From the NCBI RefSeq assembly GCF_020523795.1, contig NZ_JAJALI010000012.1:62001-126000 (forward strand): a stretch of 64,000 nt of DNA. Direction: 5' to 3'. Positions 1 to 8,266 of this stretch are shown here, one piece after another (position 1 is the first letter of the stretch; every line of letters starts with the position of its first letter). Position numbers and translations under genes: made by a program. Under the pieces are notes generated by a model. It saw only the letters and a list, made by a program, of their open reading frames with translations, was not told the origin of the DNA and did not search any database. Source of the DNA: Ancylobacter sp. Lp-2. GTDB lineage: Bacteria; Pseudomonadota; Alphaproteobacteria; Rhizobiales; Xanthobacteraceae.

Positions 1-2
1 GG

Positions 3-275
3 CGGGAAGTGACGCTGCCGCCCTCGGCCCGGGTGCAGGCGAGTGACGGCGAGGGCGTCCGCCGGCTGGCGGTGGCCGGCGTCGGGCTGGCGCGGCTCGC
101 CACCTTCACCGTGCGGGCCGACATCGCGGCGGGGCGGCTGGTGCCGGTGCTGGAGGCGCTGAATCCCGGCGACCGCGAGAGCTTCCACGCCGTGCATCCC
201 GGCAGCGGCGGACCGCTGCCGGCGCGGGTGCGGGCGCTGATCGACTTCCTCGCCGAGCGCGGCCGGGTGACGTGA
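3..275 (+). CDS. LysR-family transcriptional regulator, C-terminal fragment (5' end outside window)
   Basis: The frame is open from the first bases of the window and ends at TGA 273-275, so only the last 90 or so residues are visible. They match the end of a LysR effector-binding domain: a stretch like GEGVRRLAVAGVGLARLATF, then a basic segment with AAGRLVPVLE, and a closing helix ARVRALIDFLAERGRV. This is the usual end of LysR proteins, where the domain closes on the formula 'G.L..vl' followed by 'R..idfl'. The DNA-binding helix-turn-helix lies upstream and cannot be seen, so the target is unknown. The gene converges on the small HTH gene at 300-626 with only 24 bases between. Family assignment is fairly safe; the specific function is not. 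Confidence 0.75.
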   Translation, partial: REVTLPPSARVQASDGEGVRRLAVAGVGLARLATFTVRADIAAGRLVPVLEALNPGDRESFHAVHPGSGGPLPARVRALIDFLAERGRVT

Positions 276-299
276 GCCGGCCGCTCGCCCTCGCCTGCG

Positions 300-626
300 T
301 CAAACGTCGTTGGCGGAGGACAGGTTCTCCGGCTGGATATAGGACGGCGTCGAGCGCAGCCGCAGGCCCGGCCCGCCACCGGCGCTCGGCAGGCCGGCAT
401 CGATGAACTCGACCCCGGCATGCTCCAGCGCCCGGCGCATGCGCACGCTCTCATTGGGATCCTCGCCGTCGCCGGGCTCGCGGCCCTGCTCGAACGCCTC
501 GACATAGGCGGCGGTCACCCCGGAATGGCCGGCGAGATCCTCCACCTTCCAGCCGAGCATGGCGCGGGCGGCGCGGCACTGTTCGGCGCCGAGCGCCGGG
601 ACGCCGGAATCGAGCGGATCGGCCAT
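300..626 (-). CDS. small helix-turn-helix protein of unknown target
   Basis: A 108-residue protein whose first half (roughly residues 12-50, ALGAEQCRAARAMLGWKVED then LAGHSGVTAAYVEAFEQGR) reads like an XRE/Cro-type helix-turn-helix: an early R-AR-MLGW helix, then LA..SGV recognition-helix spacing. The second half is short and lacks a recognisable domain. It lies 62 bases downstream of ptsN on the same strand, so it may be co-transcribed with the rpoN-hpf-ptsN cluster. Small XRE-like proteins after ptsN occur in related bacteria, but I cannot name a function. It could act as a DNA-binding regulator, or the HTH fold may be degenerate. Confidence 0.7.
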   Translation of the reverse strand: MADPLDSGVPALGAEQCRAARAMLGWKVEDLAGHSGVTAAYVEAFEQGREPGDGEDPNESVRMRRALEHAGVEFIDAGLPSAGGGPGLRLRSTPSYIQPENLSSANDV

Positions 627-688
627 GGAACTCTCCTGATGAAACGGAAGCGAGGATGCCGGCGCCGCGCCGGCACTCGCGACGCCGC

Positions 689-1153
689 TCAGGCGGCGTT
701 GGAGGCGGCGGTGCCGTTGAGGATGGCGTAGATCGCGGCGGCGTCGTGCGAGGTGCGCAGCTTCTTGGCGGCCTCGGGGTCGCGCAGCAGCCGTGCCACG
801 CGGGCGAGCGCCTTCAGATGGTCGGCTCCCGCCGCCTCCGGCGCCAGGAGCAGGAAGACGAGATCCACCGGCTCGCCGTCCAGCGCCTCGAAGTCGATCG
901 GCTTGTCCAGCCGCGCGAACAGGCCGAACAGCTTGTCCATCTTGGCCAGCTTGCCGTGCGGGATGGCGATGCCGTTGCCGACCCCGGTGGAGCCCAGCCG
1001 CTCGCGCGAATTGAGCGTGTCGAAAATCTCGCGCTCGTCGCGGTTCAGAAGGCCGGCGGCCTTGGCCGAGAGTTCCTGCAACGCCTGCTTCTTGCTGCCG
1101 ACCCGCAGGGCGGGAAACACCGCAGGCAGAGAGAGAATATCGTTCAGGGCCAT
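689..1153 (-). CDS. ptsN: PTS IIA-like nitrogen regulatory protein PtsN (EIIA-Ntr)
   Basis: The 154-residue protein is the length expected for EIIA-Ntr, the terminal phosphoryl acceptor of the nitrogen phosphotransferase system (PtsP-NPr-PtsN), a cytoplasmic regulatory relay that controls potassium transport, stress responses and carbon/nitrogen balance. The phosphorylation site is visible: GIAIPHGK with His66. The preceding SRERLGSTGVGNG loop and the later VFLLLAPE strand are also typical. The start ATG at 1153 gives the normal N-terminus MALNDILSLP; the longer upstream frame overlaps hpf and is not used. It follows hpf on the minus strand in the conserved rpoN-hpf-ptsN order. Its function is inferred from family and context. 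Confidence 0.96.
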   Translation of the reverse strand: MALNDILSLPAVFPALRVGSKKQALQELSAKAAGLLNRDEREIFDTLNSRERLGSTGVGNGIAIPHGKLAKMDKLFGLFARLDKPIDFEALDGEPVDLVFLLLAPEAAGADHLKALARVARLLRDPEAAKKLRTSHDAAAIYAILNGTAASNAA

Positions 1154-1238
1154 AGCGCGATCCGGATGGAGAGCGTGGGCGTTTGGCGGACGCGGGACGG
1201 GACGAACCCGCCCGCGCTCCGAGGGTGACGACGGGAGA

Positions 1239-1832
1239 TCAATGCACGTCTTCCACGGCGGCGAGCGGCGGATCGATCCAGCCGACATGGCCGTCGGTCC
1301 GGCGATACACCACGTTGACGCGGCCATGGCTGGCATGGCGGAACACCAGCACCGCCGCGCCGGTGAAGTCGAGTTCCAGCACCGCGTCGCTGACCGCGAG
1401 GCGCGGCATGTCGGCGGTCGCCTCGGCCACCACGGTCGGGCTCCAGCCGTCGAGCGCCTCGCCGTCCTCGTGGTCGGGGGTCTCGAAGACCGTGAGCGGC
1501 ACCGTCTCGGGCCCGCCGGCCTGCGCCTCGCCATTCGGCGCGCGGCGCTTCACCCGGCTCTTGTAGCGGCGCAGGCGCGTCTCGATGCGCTCCACCGCCG
1601 CGTCGGCACTGGAATAGGGATCCTGGGCGCCGCCATGCGCCTGCAGGATAGCGCCGCTGTCGAGATGCAGCGCGCAGTCCGAGCGATAGCCGGACCCCTC
1701 TCGCGCGACGGTGACGTGGCCGGACCAGCCGCCGTCGAAATACTTGTCCATGACATCGGCCAAGCGGTCGGAAACCCGCTGGCGCAATGCCTCTCCAACG
1801 TCGAGATTTTTGCCAGAAACCCGCAGCGGCAT
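1239..1832 (-). CDS. hpf: ribosome hibernation promoting factor, long form
   Basis: A 197-residue protein with the two-part architecture of long HPF. Residues 1-98 form the S30AE/YfiA domain (MPLRVSGKNLDVGEALRQRV, later basic RLRRYKSRVKRR). A variable linker follows, then a C-terminal dimerisation domain at about 140-190 (MPRLAVSDAVLELDFTGAAV, VVYRRTDGHVGWIDP). Long HPF binds the 30S decoding region and joins two 70S ribosomes into an inactive 100S dimer in starvation. I start at ATG 1832 because the family begins at MxLxVxGKN; an upstream in-frame ATG at 1880 would add 16 residues with no family support. It lies between rpoN and ptsN, as in most proteobacteria. Confidence 0.94.
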   Translation of the reverse strand: MPLRVSGKNLDVGEALRQRVSDRLADVMDKYFDGGWSGHVTVAREGSGYRSDCALHLDSGAILQAHGGAQDPYSSADAAVERIETRLRRYKSRVKRRAPNGEAQAGGPETVPLTVFETPDHEDGEALDGWSPTVVAEATADMPRLAVSDAVLELDFTGAAVLVFRHASHGRVNVVYRRTDGHVGWIDPPLAAVEDVH

Positions 1833-2045
1833 CGTGACTCGTCCCTCTGCTGGGGCATGAGCGGGGAGAACTACGTGCACAACGCTCCTCCCGCCTGTTG
1901 CCCGAACCCCCTACTTGCCCGGCCGGTGCCTTTAAGAGGTAGGAGCCGTGAGGGAAAGTGTCAACGTAAACCGAGGTGTACCGCCCGGCGGCGCACAGTT
2001 TCGCGGTTTTGCCGCCCGCCGGGACGCGCCGGAAAGCATGGCGCG

Positions 2046-3632
2046 TCAACCGCCGGCGGCGGCGGCCTGCTTCTCGCGGCGACGTTGCACCGAGGAGGGG
2101 ATGCGCATCGCCTCGCGGTACTTCGCAACCGTCCGGCGAGCGATGTCGATGCCGGATTCGCGCAGGCGTTGCACCAGCGTGTCGTCGGACAGCACGTCCG
2201 CGGGGGTCTCGGCGTCGATCATCTGCTTGATGCGGAACCGCACCGATTCGGCCGAATGTGCTTCGCCGCCATCCGAAGAAGAGATCGACGAGGAGAAGAA
2301 ATACTTCATCTCGAAGATTCCGCGCGGCGTCGCCATGTATTTGTTCGAGGTAACGCGAGAAACCGTCGATTCGTGCATGCCGATGGCGTCCGCCACCATG
2401 CGCAGGTTCAGCGGCCGCAGATGCTGCACGCCCAGCGTCAGGAAGGCGTCCTGCTGGCGCACGATCTCGATGGCAACCTTGAGGATGGTGCGCGCCCGCT
2501 GGTCGAGCGAGCGGGTGAGCCAGGTCGCCGTCTGCATGCAGTCGGTGAGGAAGGCCTTCTCGCGGTCGTTGCGGGTGGTCTTCGACACCTTGGAATAATA
2601 GGCCTGGTTCACCAGCACCCGCGGCAGCGTGTCGGAGTTGAGCTCGACATGCCAGGAACCATCGGTGGCCGGGCGCACGAACACGTCGGGCACCACCGGC
2701 TGGATGACGCCGGAGCCGAAGGCGAGGCCGGGCTTGGGGTTGAGCCGGCGCACCTCGCCGACCATCTCGGCGAGGTCCTCCTCGTCGACCCCGCACAGGC
2801 GGCGCAGCGCGTTGAACTCCCGCCGCGCCAGCAGGTCGAGATGCGACAGCAGCGCCGCCATCGCCGGATCGAAGCGGTTGCGCTCCTTGAGCTGCAACGC
2901 CAGGCACTCGGCAAGCGAACGGGCGCCGATGCCCGGTGGATCGAAGCCGTGAATGGTGGAGAGCACCGCCTCGACCCGTGCCGGCGGGGCGCCGAGCTTC
3001 TCCGCCACGCTGGCGAGATCGGAGGTGAGGTAGCCGGCCTCGTCGATGAGATCGATGAGGTGATGGCCGATCAGCCGGTCCACGGGATCGGTGAGCGCCA
3101 TGGTGAGCTGGCCGGCGAGGTGGTCGGCGAGAGAGGTCTCGGCGGGAACGAAGGATTCGAGATTGTAGCCTTCCTCGTCGCGCCCGCCACCGCCAACCCC
3201 GGCCCATTCCGAATAGGCCGGCGCATCGGCGCCCGGGGCGCCCCCCACCGGCTCGCGGCCGACATCATCGGGGAACACGTTCTCCAGCCCGGTGTCGAGC
3301 CGGTCCTCGATGGCGCTGCGCGAGGAATCCAGCCGATCTTCCAGCCAGTCGGCGGCCTGGGCCTCACGCTCGGCGCCGTGCCCTTCCGGCGCCGCCTCGT
3401 GCGTCTCGTGGACCGCCACCTCCAGCACGCTCTCGGCGCGCTCGCCGGCTGCCCCGCCCTCGCCTTCCGGCTCGGACTGCCGCTCCAGCAGCGGGTTGCG
3501 CTCGAGCTCGGCCTCGACATAGGCGACGAGGTCGAGATTGGACAGCTGCAGCAGCTTGATGGCCTGCATCAGCTGCGGCGTCATCACCAGAGACTGGGTC
3601 TGGCGGAATTCGAGGCGCGGGCTCAGCGACAT
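2046..3632 (-). CDS. rpoN: RNA polymerase sigma-54 factor RpoN
   Basis: The 528-residue product has the full sigma-54 layout. The N-terminal glutamine-rich activator-interaction region is MSLSPRLEFRQTQSLVMTPQ. An acidic, variable region II follows at about 60-160, then the core-binding domain. The DNA-binding part includes HESTVSRVTSNKY (helix-turn-helix) and the RpoN box ARRTVAKYRE at residues 498-507. RpoN directs RNA polymerase to -24/-12 promoters and needs AAA+ activators; in rhizobia it serves nitrogen, C4-dicarboxylate and motility genes. The gene is downstream of lptB and upstream of hpf. No truncation or frameshift is seen; the C-terminus ends in an Ala-rich tail. Confidence 0.98.
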   Translation of the reverse strand: MSLSPRLEFRQTQSLVMTPQLMQAIKLLQLSNLDLVAYVEAELERNPLLERQSEPEGEGGAAGERAESVLEVAVHETHEAAPEGHGAEREAQAADWLEDRLDSSRSAIEDRLDTGLENVFPDDVGREPVGGAPGADAPAYSEWAGVGGGGRDEEGYNLESFVPAETSLADHLAGQLTMALTDPVDRLIGHHLIDLIDEAGYLTSDLASVAEKLGAPPARVEAVLSTIHGFDPPGIGARSLAECLALQLKERNRFDPAMAALLSHLDLLARREFNALRRLCGVDEEDLAEMVGEVRRLNPKPGLAFGSGVIQPVVPDVFVRPATDGSWHVELNSDTLPRVLVNQAYYSKVSKTTRNDREKAFLTDCMQTATWLTRSLDQRARTILKVAIEIVRQQDAFLTLGVQHLRPLNLRMVADAIGMHESTVSRVTSNKYMATPRGIFEMKYFFSSSISSSDGGEAHSAESVRFRIKQMIDAETPADVLSDDTLVQRLRESGIDIARRTVAKYREAMRIPSSVQRRREKQAAAAGG

Positions 3633-3689
3633 GGAAGCAGGCCTCCATGCCCGGTGCGACGAAGGCGTGAGCGCGACGCGTACGCCATG

Positions 3690-4574
3690 TTACAGCCGGA
3701 ACTCCTCGCCGAGATAAAGCCGGCGCACCTCGGGGTTGGCGACGATCTCGTCGGGCGAACCCTCCATCAGCACCGTGCCGGAATGGATGATATAGGCCCG
3801 GTCGATAAGGCCGAGCGTCTCGCGCACATTGTGGTCGGTGATCAGCACGCCGATGCCGCGATGGGTAAGATGGCGCACCAGCGCCTGGATGTCGCCCACC
3901 GCGATCGGATCGATGCCGGCGAAGGGCTCGTCGAGCAGCATGAAGGTCGGCCGCGTCGCCAAAGCGCGGGCGATCTCGACACGCCGCCGCTCGCCACCCG
4001 ACAGGGCGATGGAGGGCGACTTGCGCACATGGGTGACGCGGAACTCTTCCAGGAGCGCGTCGAGCTCCATCTCGCGGCGCTTGCGGTCCGGCTCGACCAT
4101 CTCCAGCACGGCGCGCAAATTGTCCTCGACCGACAGGCCACGGAAGATCGAGGCTTCCTGCGGTAGGTAGCCGACGCCGAGACGGGCGCGGCGATACATC
4201 GGCAGATGGGTGACGTCGTGGCCGTCCAACTCGATGCGGCCGGCATCGGCCTTCACGAGGCCGGTGATCATGTAGAAGATCGTCGTCTTGCCGGCGCCGT
4301 TGGGGCCCAGCAGGCCCACCGCCTCGCCGCGCCGCACGCCGAGGCTGGCCTCGCGCACCACCCGGCGGCCGCCATATTGCTTGACGAGCCCGGTCGCCCG
4401 CAGCAGGCCGGCCGACGGCGATACCGCCGGCTGTCGCGCTCCCGCCGGGGCCTCGCCGGGACGCCGGCCACGGCCGACACCATTCTGCGGAGCCCCGCCA
4501 CTCCCGGAACCGTAGTCCGCCGCTGCCGGCGGAACTATCTGGCGTTCGCGGCTGCCTACCGGAAACAATCTCAC
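3690..4574 (-). CDS. lptB: LPS export ABC transporter ATP-binding protein LptB
   Basis: LptB is the cytoplasmic ATPase that powers LPS extraction by LptB2FG. Visible motifs are Walker A GPNGAGKTT, Q-loop YLPQEASIF, signature LSGGERRR, Walker B FMLLDEP and the H-loop in ITDHNVRET. The protein ends LYLGEEFRL as is usual. The ATPase core is preceded by about 60 Pro/Ala/Gly/Arg-rich residues, so it is longer than the 240-residue E. coli protein. I choose GTG at 4574 because GGAGGG sits 5 bases before it; an ATG at 4637 is also in frame and adds 21 residues, but lies in AT-richer, promoter-like DNA. It is flanked by lptA upstream and rpoN downstream. Confidence 0.93.
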   Translation of the reverse strand: MRLFPVGSRERQIVPPAAADYGSGSGGAPQNGVGRGRRPGEAPAGARQPAVSPSAGLLRATGLVKQYGGRRVVREASLGVRRGEAVGLLGPNGAGKTTIFYMITGLVKADAGRIELDGHDVTHLPMYRRARLGVGYLPQEASIFRGLSVEDNLRAVLEMVEPDRKRREMELDALLEEFRVTHVRKSPSIALSGGERRRVEIARALATRPTFMLLDEPFAGIDPIAVGDIQALVRHLTHRGIGVLITDHNVRETLGLIDRAYIIHSGTVLMEGSPDEIVANPEVRRLYLGEEFRL

Positions 4575-4926
4575 GCGCACCCTCCGTGGTGAACGCACCA
4601 CTAGAAGGGTGATAAACAATCCCGGACCCGCTGGCAAATGCGCGCAAGCAAAAATCGGGCCGCCAGCGCCAAACCCGATATACCAAGCGGAAAAATGACG
4701 GAAAGCGGGTGCCGGCGCGCGCGCCCATACACACCCTCGCGGCGCCTATGGCGGCGCCCTCAAGACCGGCACGCCTCGGCCGCGCGCCGGGTTCGGTTCC
4801 GCCCCCTCGGGGCCATCCGGGGCACCGCGGGACCGCCGACGCCGGCGACGTCTCGACCTCGAATCCTCAAGGCCAAATCCCCAAGGTCAGCCTCGACCTC
4901 GGAGCCTGGACGTCACGGCGTCGACA
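4575..4926 (-). promoter_or_regulatory. lptA-lptB intergenic stretch with hairpin at the lptB ribosome-binding site
   Basis: About 350 bases with no convincing gene. Compared with its surroundings, 4600-4710 is AT-rich, which suggests a promoter internal to the lpt-rpoN cluster, although I cannot fix -35/-10 boxes with certainty. Directly upstream of the lptB Shine-Dalgarno (GGAGGG, 4580-4585 on the minus strand) lies a perfect hairpin, GTGGTG-AACG-CACCAC, at 4586-4601. It could influence initiation at the GTG start. The part from 4720 to 4926 holds nothing I recognise. Confidence 0.4.
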
Positions 4927-5613
4927 TCACGGCTTCGGTTTCGCCGGAGCGCCGGGCTGCTGCTTCATCGCCCCCGGCACGATCAGGCTTTCTACCCGGC
5001 CACCCTCGATGCGCGAGGTGCCGGTGGTGAGGTCGACCACCAGCCGCTTGCCGCGAATGACGTTCTGGCCGGAGGTCAGCACCACCGGATTGCCGGTGAG
5101 GGTGATGGTGTTGGACTTGGTCTCGAAGATGCCCTGGTCGCCGGTCGCCTGCTGTTCCTTGGTGGTGACGATCACCCCACCATTGATCTCCAGCCGGCGG
5201 ATCGACGAGGAATTGATCGGGTTGCCGGCCGCCGGATCGGTCGCCGCGCCCGCGGCGCCTGCCGGGGCGGCCTTGCCGTCCGAAGCCTTGCCATCGGCGG
5301 CCTTGCCGTCCTCGGCCTTGCCGTCGACGCCGGTGATGCTCTTGCCGTCATAGAACACCACCAATTCGCGCGAGCGCATGTTGGTGTCGCCCTGCTGCAC
5401 CACGACATTGCCGGAGAAGATCGCCTTCTTCTCCTGGTCGCGCACTTCCAGGCTGTTGGCGTCGATCTTGATCGGCTGATCGCGATTGGCCGCGAAGCCC
5501 TGCAGGGCATTGGGCACGTTCTGCTGTGCGAACGCCGGACGCACGAGCAGCGCGACCGCGAGAGCGGGGGCAAGGGCGAGAAGGAGGGCGGTGGAGCGGG
5601 ACAAAGCGTGCAT
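4927..5613 (-). CDS. lptA: LPS transport periplasmic protein LptA
   Basis: LptA is the periplasmic bridge of OstA/LptA fold that carries lipopolysaccharide between LptC and LptD. The 228-residue product has a signal peptide (hydrophobic core LLLALAPALAVALLV, probable cleavage after AFA) followed by the typical opening QPIKIDANSLEVRDQEKKAI and FSGNVVVQQGDTNMRSRELV. The second half, IRGKRLVVDLTTGTSRIEGG, is the repeated beta-jellyroll strand pattern. Between the two lies an inserted low-complexity run with four DGKA units (DGKAEDGKAADGKASDGKA, near residues 97-115). It sits between lptC and lptB on the minus strand. Confidence 0.94.
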   Translation of the reverse strand: MHALSRSTALLLALAPALAVALLVRPAFAQQNVPNALQGFAANRDQPIKIDANSLEVRDQEKKAIFSGNVVVQQGDTNMRSRELVVFYDGKSITGVDGKAEDGKAADGKASDGKAAPAGAAGAATDPAAGNPINSSSIRRLEINGGVIVTTKEQQATGDQGIFETKSNTITLTGNPVVLTSGQNVIRGKRLVVDLTTGTSRIEGGRVESLIVPGAMKQQPGAPAKPKP

Positions 5614-5702
5614 GGAATATGTCTATCCCGCTGCGGGCGGGCATTCAATGGCCCGCCATCCGGTTCGAACGATCCGCACGGCGCCGGAGCCGCCGGCCGC
5701 GC

Positions 5703-6470
5703 TCACGGCGTCGCCTGCGGGCGCGGGGCGGAGACCGGGTCCATCGCCACGGTGCTCGATGCCGGCCCGGCCTCGGCCTTGTGCTCCGGTGGCAGCTTGA
5801 ACACCAGCGTCACATTGCCGGTGAACAGCGCGCGCGCGTCCTTCTGCGTCACTTCCATGCGGTCGGCGGTCAGCCGCGCGTCGGTATAGGTGAGCTCCAC
5901 CGGATGCTCGCTGACCATCCGGCCCTCGCGCATGCTGATGGAGGCATCCTGCAGCTTGCCGGCATAGCCGGCATTGGTGGCGAAGGTGATGCCCTCGCCG
6001 AGATGGATGTCCTGCGTCTTGGTGTCGTAGCTGCCGATCTTGGCGGTCAGCTTCGCCCAGCCCTGATCGGCCAGCTCGATGCGGGCATTGATCACTTCGA
6101 GATCGACGCGGTTCGGCTGGCTGAGATCCTGCGAGGCCGCCTCGGCGGTGAGGTTATAGCCGCGATTGTCCTCGGTGAAGCCGCTGAGCTTGGGCAGCTC
6201 CATCTTGATCCGGCTGCCGGACAGCGAGACGCGGCCGAGTTCCAGCGGCAGGTTCACCGGGATGCGGAACGGATCCAGCCAGACGATGCCGCCCATGACG
6301 ACGAGACCGAGCAGCACCACCACCGGCATGCCGCGCTTGAACACCCGCACCCACCGGCTGTGGCTGGCGGCGTCGCGGAAGCGCTGGGCCGTAACGGCCG
6401 CGCGGCGTGGCGGCGCCACGCTTTCCTGTCCCGACGCGCTGCGCTCGGCGGATGTGATCTGACGATTCAT
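5703..6470 (-). CDS. lptC: LPS export system protein LptC
   Basis: LptC is the bitopic inner-membrane protein that receives LPS from LptBFG and passes it to LptA. The protein has a cytoplasmic N-terminus, one membrane segment (GMPVVVLLGLVVMGGIVWL, about residues 47-65) and a periplasmic LptC/OstA-like domain (LPKLSGFTEDNRGYNLTAEA, later LTADRMEVTQKDARALFTGN). At 255 residues it is longer than E. coli LptC (191), as is usual in Rhizobiales. I use ATG 6470; an in-frame GTG at 6482 would add four residues. It is followed by lptA and preceded by rnd. Confidence 0.92.
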   Translation of the reverse strand: MNRQITSAERSASGQESVAPPRRAAVTAQRFRDAASHSRWVRVFKRGMPVVVLLGLVVMGGIVWLDPFRIPVNLPLELGRVSLSGSRIKMELPKLSGFTEDNRGYNLTAEAASQDLSQPNRVDLEVINARIELADQGWAKLTAKIGSYDTKTQDIHLGEGITFATNAGYAGKLQDASISMREGRMVSEHPVELTYTDARLTADRMEVTQKDARALFTGNVTLVFKLPPEHKAEAGPASSTVAMDPVSAPRPQATP

Positions 6471-6593
6471 GAGTTGAGGCACGTCCCCGGTCGCCGGCCC
6501 CTCCAGCGGCGCCTAAAATGGCTATTCCACCTCCGCCATGCAAGCCGCGACGGCCGCCGGCGTGGATGATTTGGCGCAACTCGTTGATCGCGC

Positions 6594-7226
6594 TCAGCTA
6601 TGCGCGAAGATATCCTGTTCCGGCCAGCCGGCGAGATCGAGCGCGGCGCGAGTCGGCAGGAAACGGAAACAGGATTCGGCCAGCGCGGTACGGCCTTCGC
6701 GCGCCAGCATCGCGGCGAGCTTCTCGCGGATGGCGTGCAGATAGAGCACGTCGGACGCCGCATATTGCAGCTGCGCGTCGGTGAGGCTCTCCGCCGCCCA
6801 GTCCGAGCTCTGCTGCTGCTTCGACAGGTCGACGCCGATCAGCTCGCGGGCGAGCTCCTTCAGCCCGTGCCGGTCGGTATAGGTACGCACCAGCTTGGAG
6901 GCGATCTTGGTGCACCAGATCGGCTCGACGGTGACGCCGAAGGTCTTGCCGAGCACCGCGACGTCGAAGCGGGCGAAGTGGAACAGCTTGGCGATGGCGG
7001 GATCGGCGAGCAGCGCCTCGAGATTGGGCGCGCTGCCGGGGCCGGCGCCGGCCGGGATCTGCACCACGTCGGCCGAGCCGTCGCCGGGCGACAGCTGGAC
7101 CACGCAGAGCCGGTCACGATGCGGGTTGAGGCCGAGCGTCTCGGTGTCGATCGCCACGAAGGGCGACTTTTCCGGCGAATAGCGCGAGAGATCGACGAGA
7201 TCGCCGCGGTGCAGACGGATGGTCAT
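6594..7226 (-). CDS. rnd: ribonuclease D-family 3'-5' exonuclease (short form)
   Basis: A 210-residue DEDD exonuclease. The three Exo motifs are visible: AIDTETLGL (Asp27/Glu29), FHFARFDVAVL, and QLQYAASDVLYL with the Y-xxx-D pattern. RNase D trims 3' ends of tRNA precursors. E. coli RNase D is about 375 residues and carries HRDC domains; this protein lacks them and is only the catalytic domain, a form common in alphaproteobacteria. The gene precedes lptC on the minus strand with about 120 bases between and may belong to the same transcription unit. Confidence 0.93.
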   Translation of the reverse strand: MTIRLHRGDLVDLSRYSPEKSPFVAIDTETLGLNPHRDRLCVVQLSPGDGSADVVQIPAGAGPGSAPNLEALLADPAIAKLFHFARFDVAVLGKTFGVTVEPIWCTKIASKLVRTYTDRHGLKELARELIGVDLSKQQQSSDWAAESLTDAQLQYAASDVLYLHAIREKLAAMLAREGRTALAESCFRFLPTRAALDLAGWPEQDIFAHS

Positions 7227-7295
7227 GAGCTCGGCCCTTTATGCGATGGCGGTGATTATCACCCGCCATGGGCGCCGACAACCCGAACCCCAACC

Positions 7296-8246
7296 TCAGC
7301 CGGCCAGCGCCTGCAGCACGAAGCCGGCGAACAGGATCAGCCCGGCATCGCGATTGGAGCGGAACAGCCTGAGGCACAGCGCCGGGTCGTCAATGTCGAG
7401 CCGCGCGATCTGCCAGGCGAGATGGCCGGCGAACAAGGCCGCGCCGACATAGGCGAAGACCCCGCCGCCGGCCGCCGCCACCGCGGCGGCGATCAGCAGC
7501 GCTGCGCCGGCATAAAGGCCGACCAGCCACGGCCGGGTCGCGCGCTCGAACAGGCGGGCGGAGGATTTCACCCCCACCGCCTCGTCGTCGGCGCGGTCCA
7601 TATGCGCGTAGATGGTGTCGTAGCCGATCACCCACAGTATGGCGCCGGCATAGAGCAGCAGCGCGGCGGGCGGCAGCGCCTGCATCAGCGCGGCGAAGCC
7701 CATCAGCGCGCCCCAGGAGAAGCACAGCCCCAGCACCGCCTGCGGGATCCAGATCACCCGCTTCATCAAGGGATAGACCGCGACGATGCCGAGCGAGGAC
7801 AGCGCGGTGATCTGCGCGAAGCGCGGCAGGCAGAGCAGCACCACCAGCCCGACCAGCGCCTGCCCCACCAGGAAGGCGAAGGCAGCGGCGAGGCTCACCT
7901 GGCCGGAGGGCAGCGGGCGCGAGCGGGTACGCTCGACCTTGCCGTCGATGTCGCGGTCGAGAATGTCGTTCCAGGTGCAGCCGGCGCCGCGCATGGCGAC
8001 GGCGCCGAACGCGAACAGCACGAGATAGGCCAGCGCCGCCAGCGGATCCGGCGTCACCCCTTCCGCCAGCATGGTACGGGACGCCAGCGCCACCGACCAC
8101 CAGCAGGGGATGAGCAGCAGCCACGAGCCGATCGGCCGGTCTACGCGGGCGAGGCGCAGATAGGGCTGCGCGAAGGGGGGCGCGTGGCGCTCCACCCAAT
8201 TGCCCGCGGCATCGGCGGGAGCGGCAGAGGCGGCGGGGGCGATCAT
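7296..8246 (-). CDS. ubiA: 4-hydroxybenzoate octaprenyltransferase UbiA
   Basis: A 316-residue integral membrane prenyltransferase of ubiquinone biosynthesis that attaches the polyprenyl tail to 4-hydroxybenzoate. The two Asp-rich Mg-pyrophosphate motifs are clear: NDILDRDIDGKVERT and DTIYAHMDRADD. The opening PYLRLARVDRPIGSWLLLIP is a family signature, and about eight or nine hydrophobic segments follow. ATG 8246 gives MIAPAAS; there is no strong reason for another start. It is divergent, through a secreted hypothetical gene, from rsmE-gshA, a neighbourhood seen in many Rhizobiales. ubiE and ubiB of the same pathway are elsewhere in this window. Confidence 0.96.
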   Translation of the reverse strand: MIAPAASAAPADAAGNWVERHAPPFAQPYLRLARVDRPIGSWLLLIPCWWSVALASRTMLAEGVTPDPLAALAYLVLFAFGAVAMRGAGCTWNDILDRDIDGKVERTRSRPLPSGQVSLAAAFAFLVGQALVGLVVLLCLPRFAQITALSSLGIVAVYPLMKRVIWIPQAVLGLCFSWGALMGFAALMQALPPAALLLYAGAILWVIGYDTIYAHMDRADDEAVGVKSSARLFERATRPWLVGLYAGAALLIAAAVAAAGGGVFAYVGAALFAGHLAWQIARLDIDDPALCLRLFRSNRDAGLILFAGFVLQALAG

Positions 8247-8266
8247 GATGGAGGACGCGGAAGCGG

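Noticed and set aside
753-4166. A very long plus-strand open frame (over 1100 codons) opposite hpf, rpoN and lptB
   Set aside because: High GC content suppresses stop codons. Its translation is rich in His, Arg and Gly with no domain, while the opposite strand has clear RpoN, HPF, PtsN and LptB motifs.
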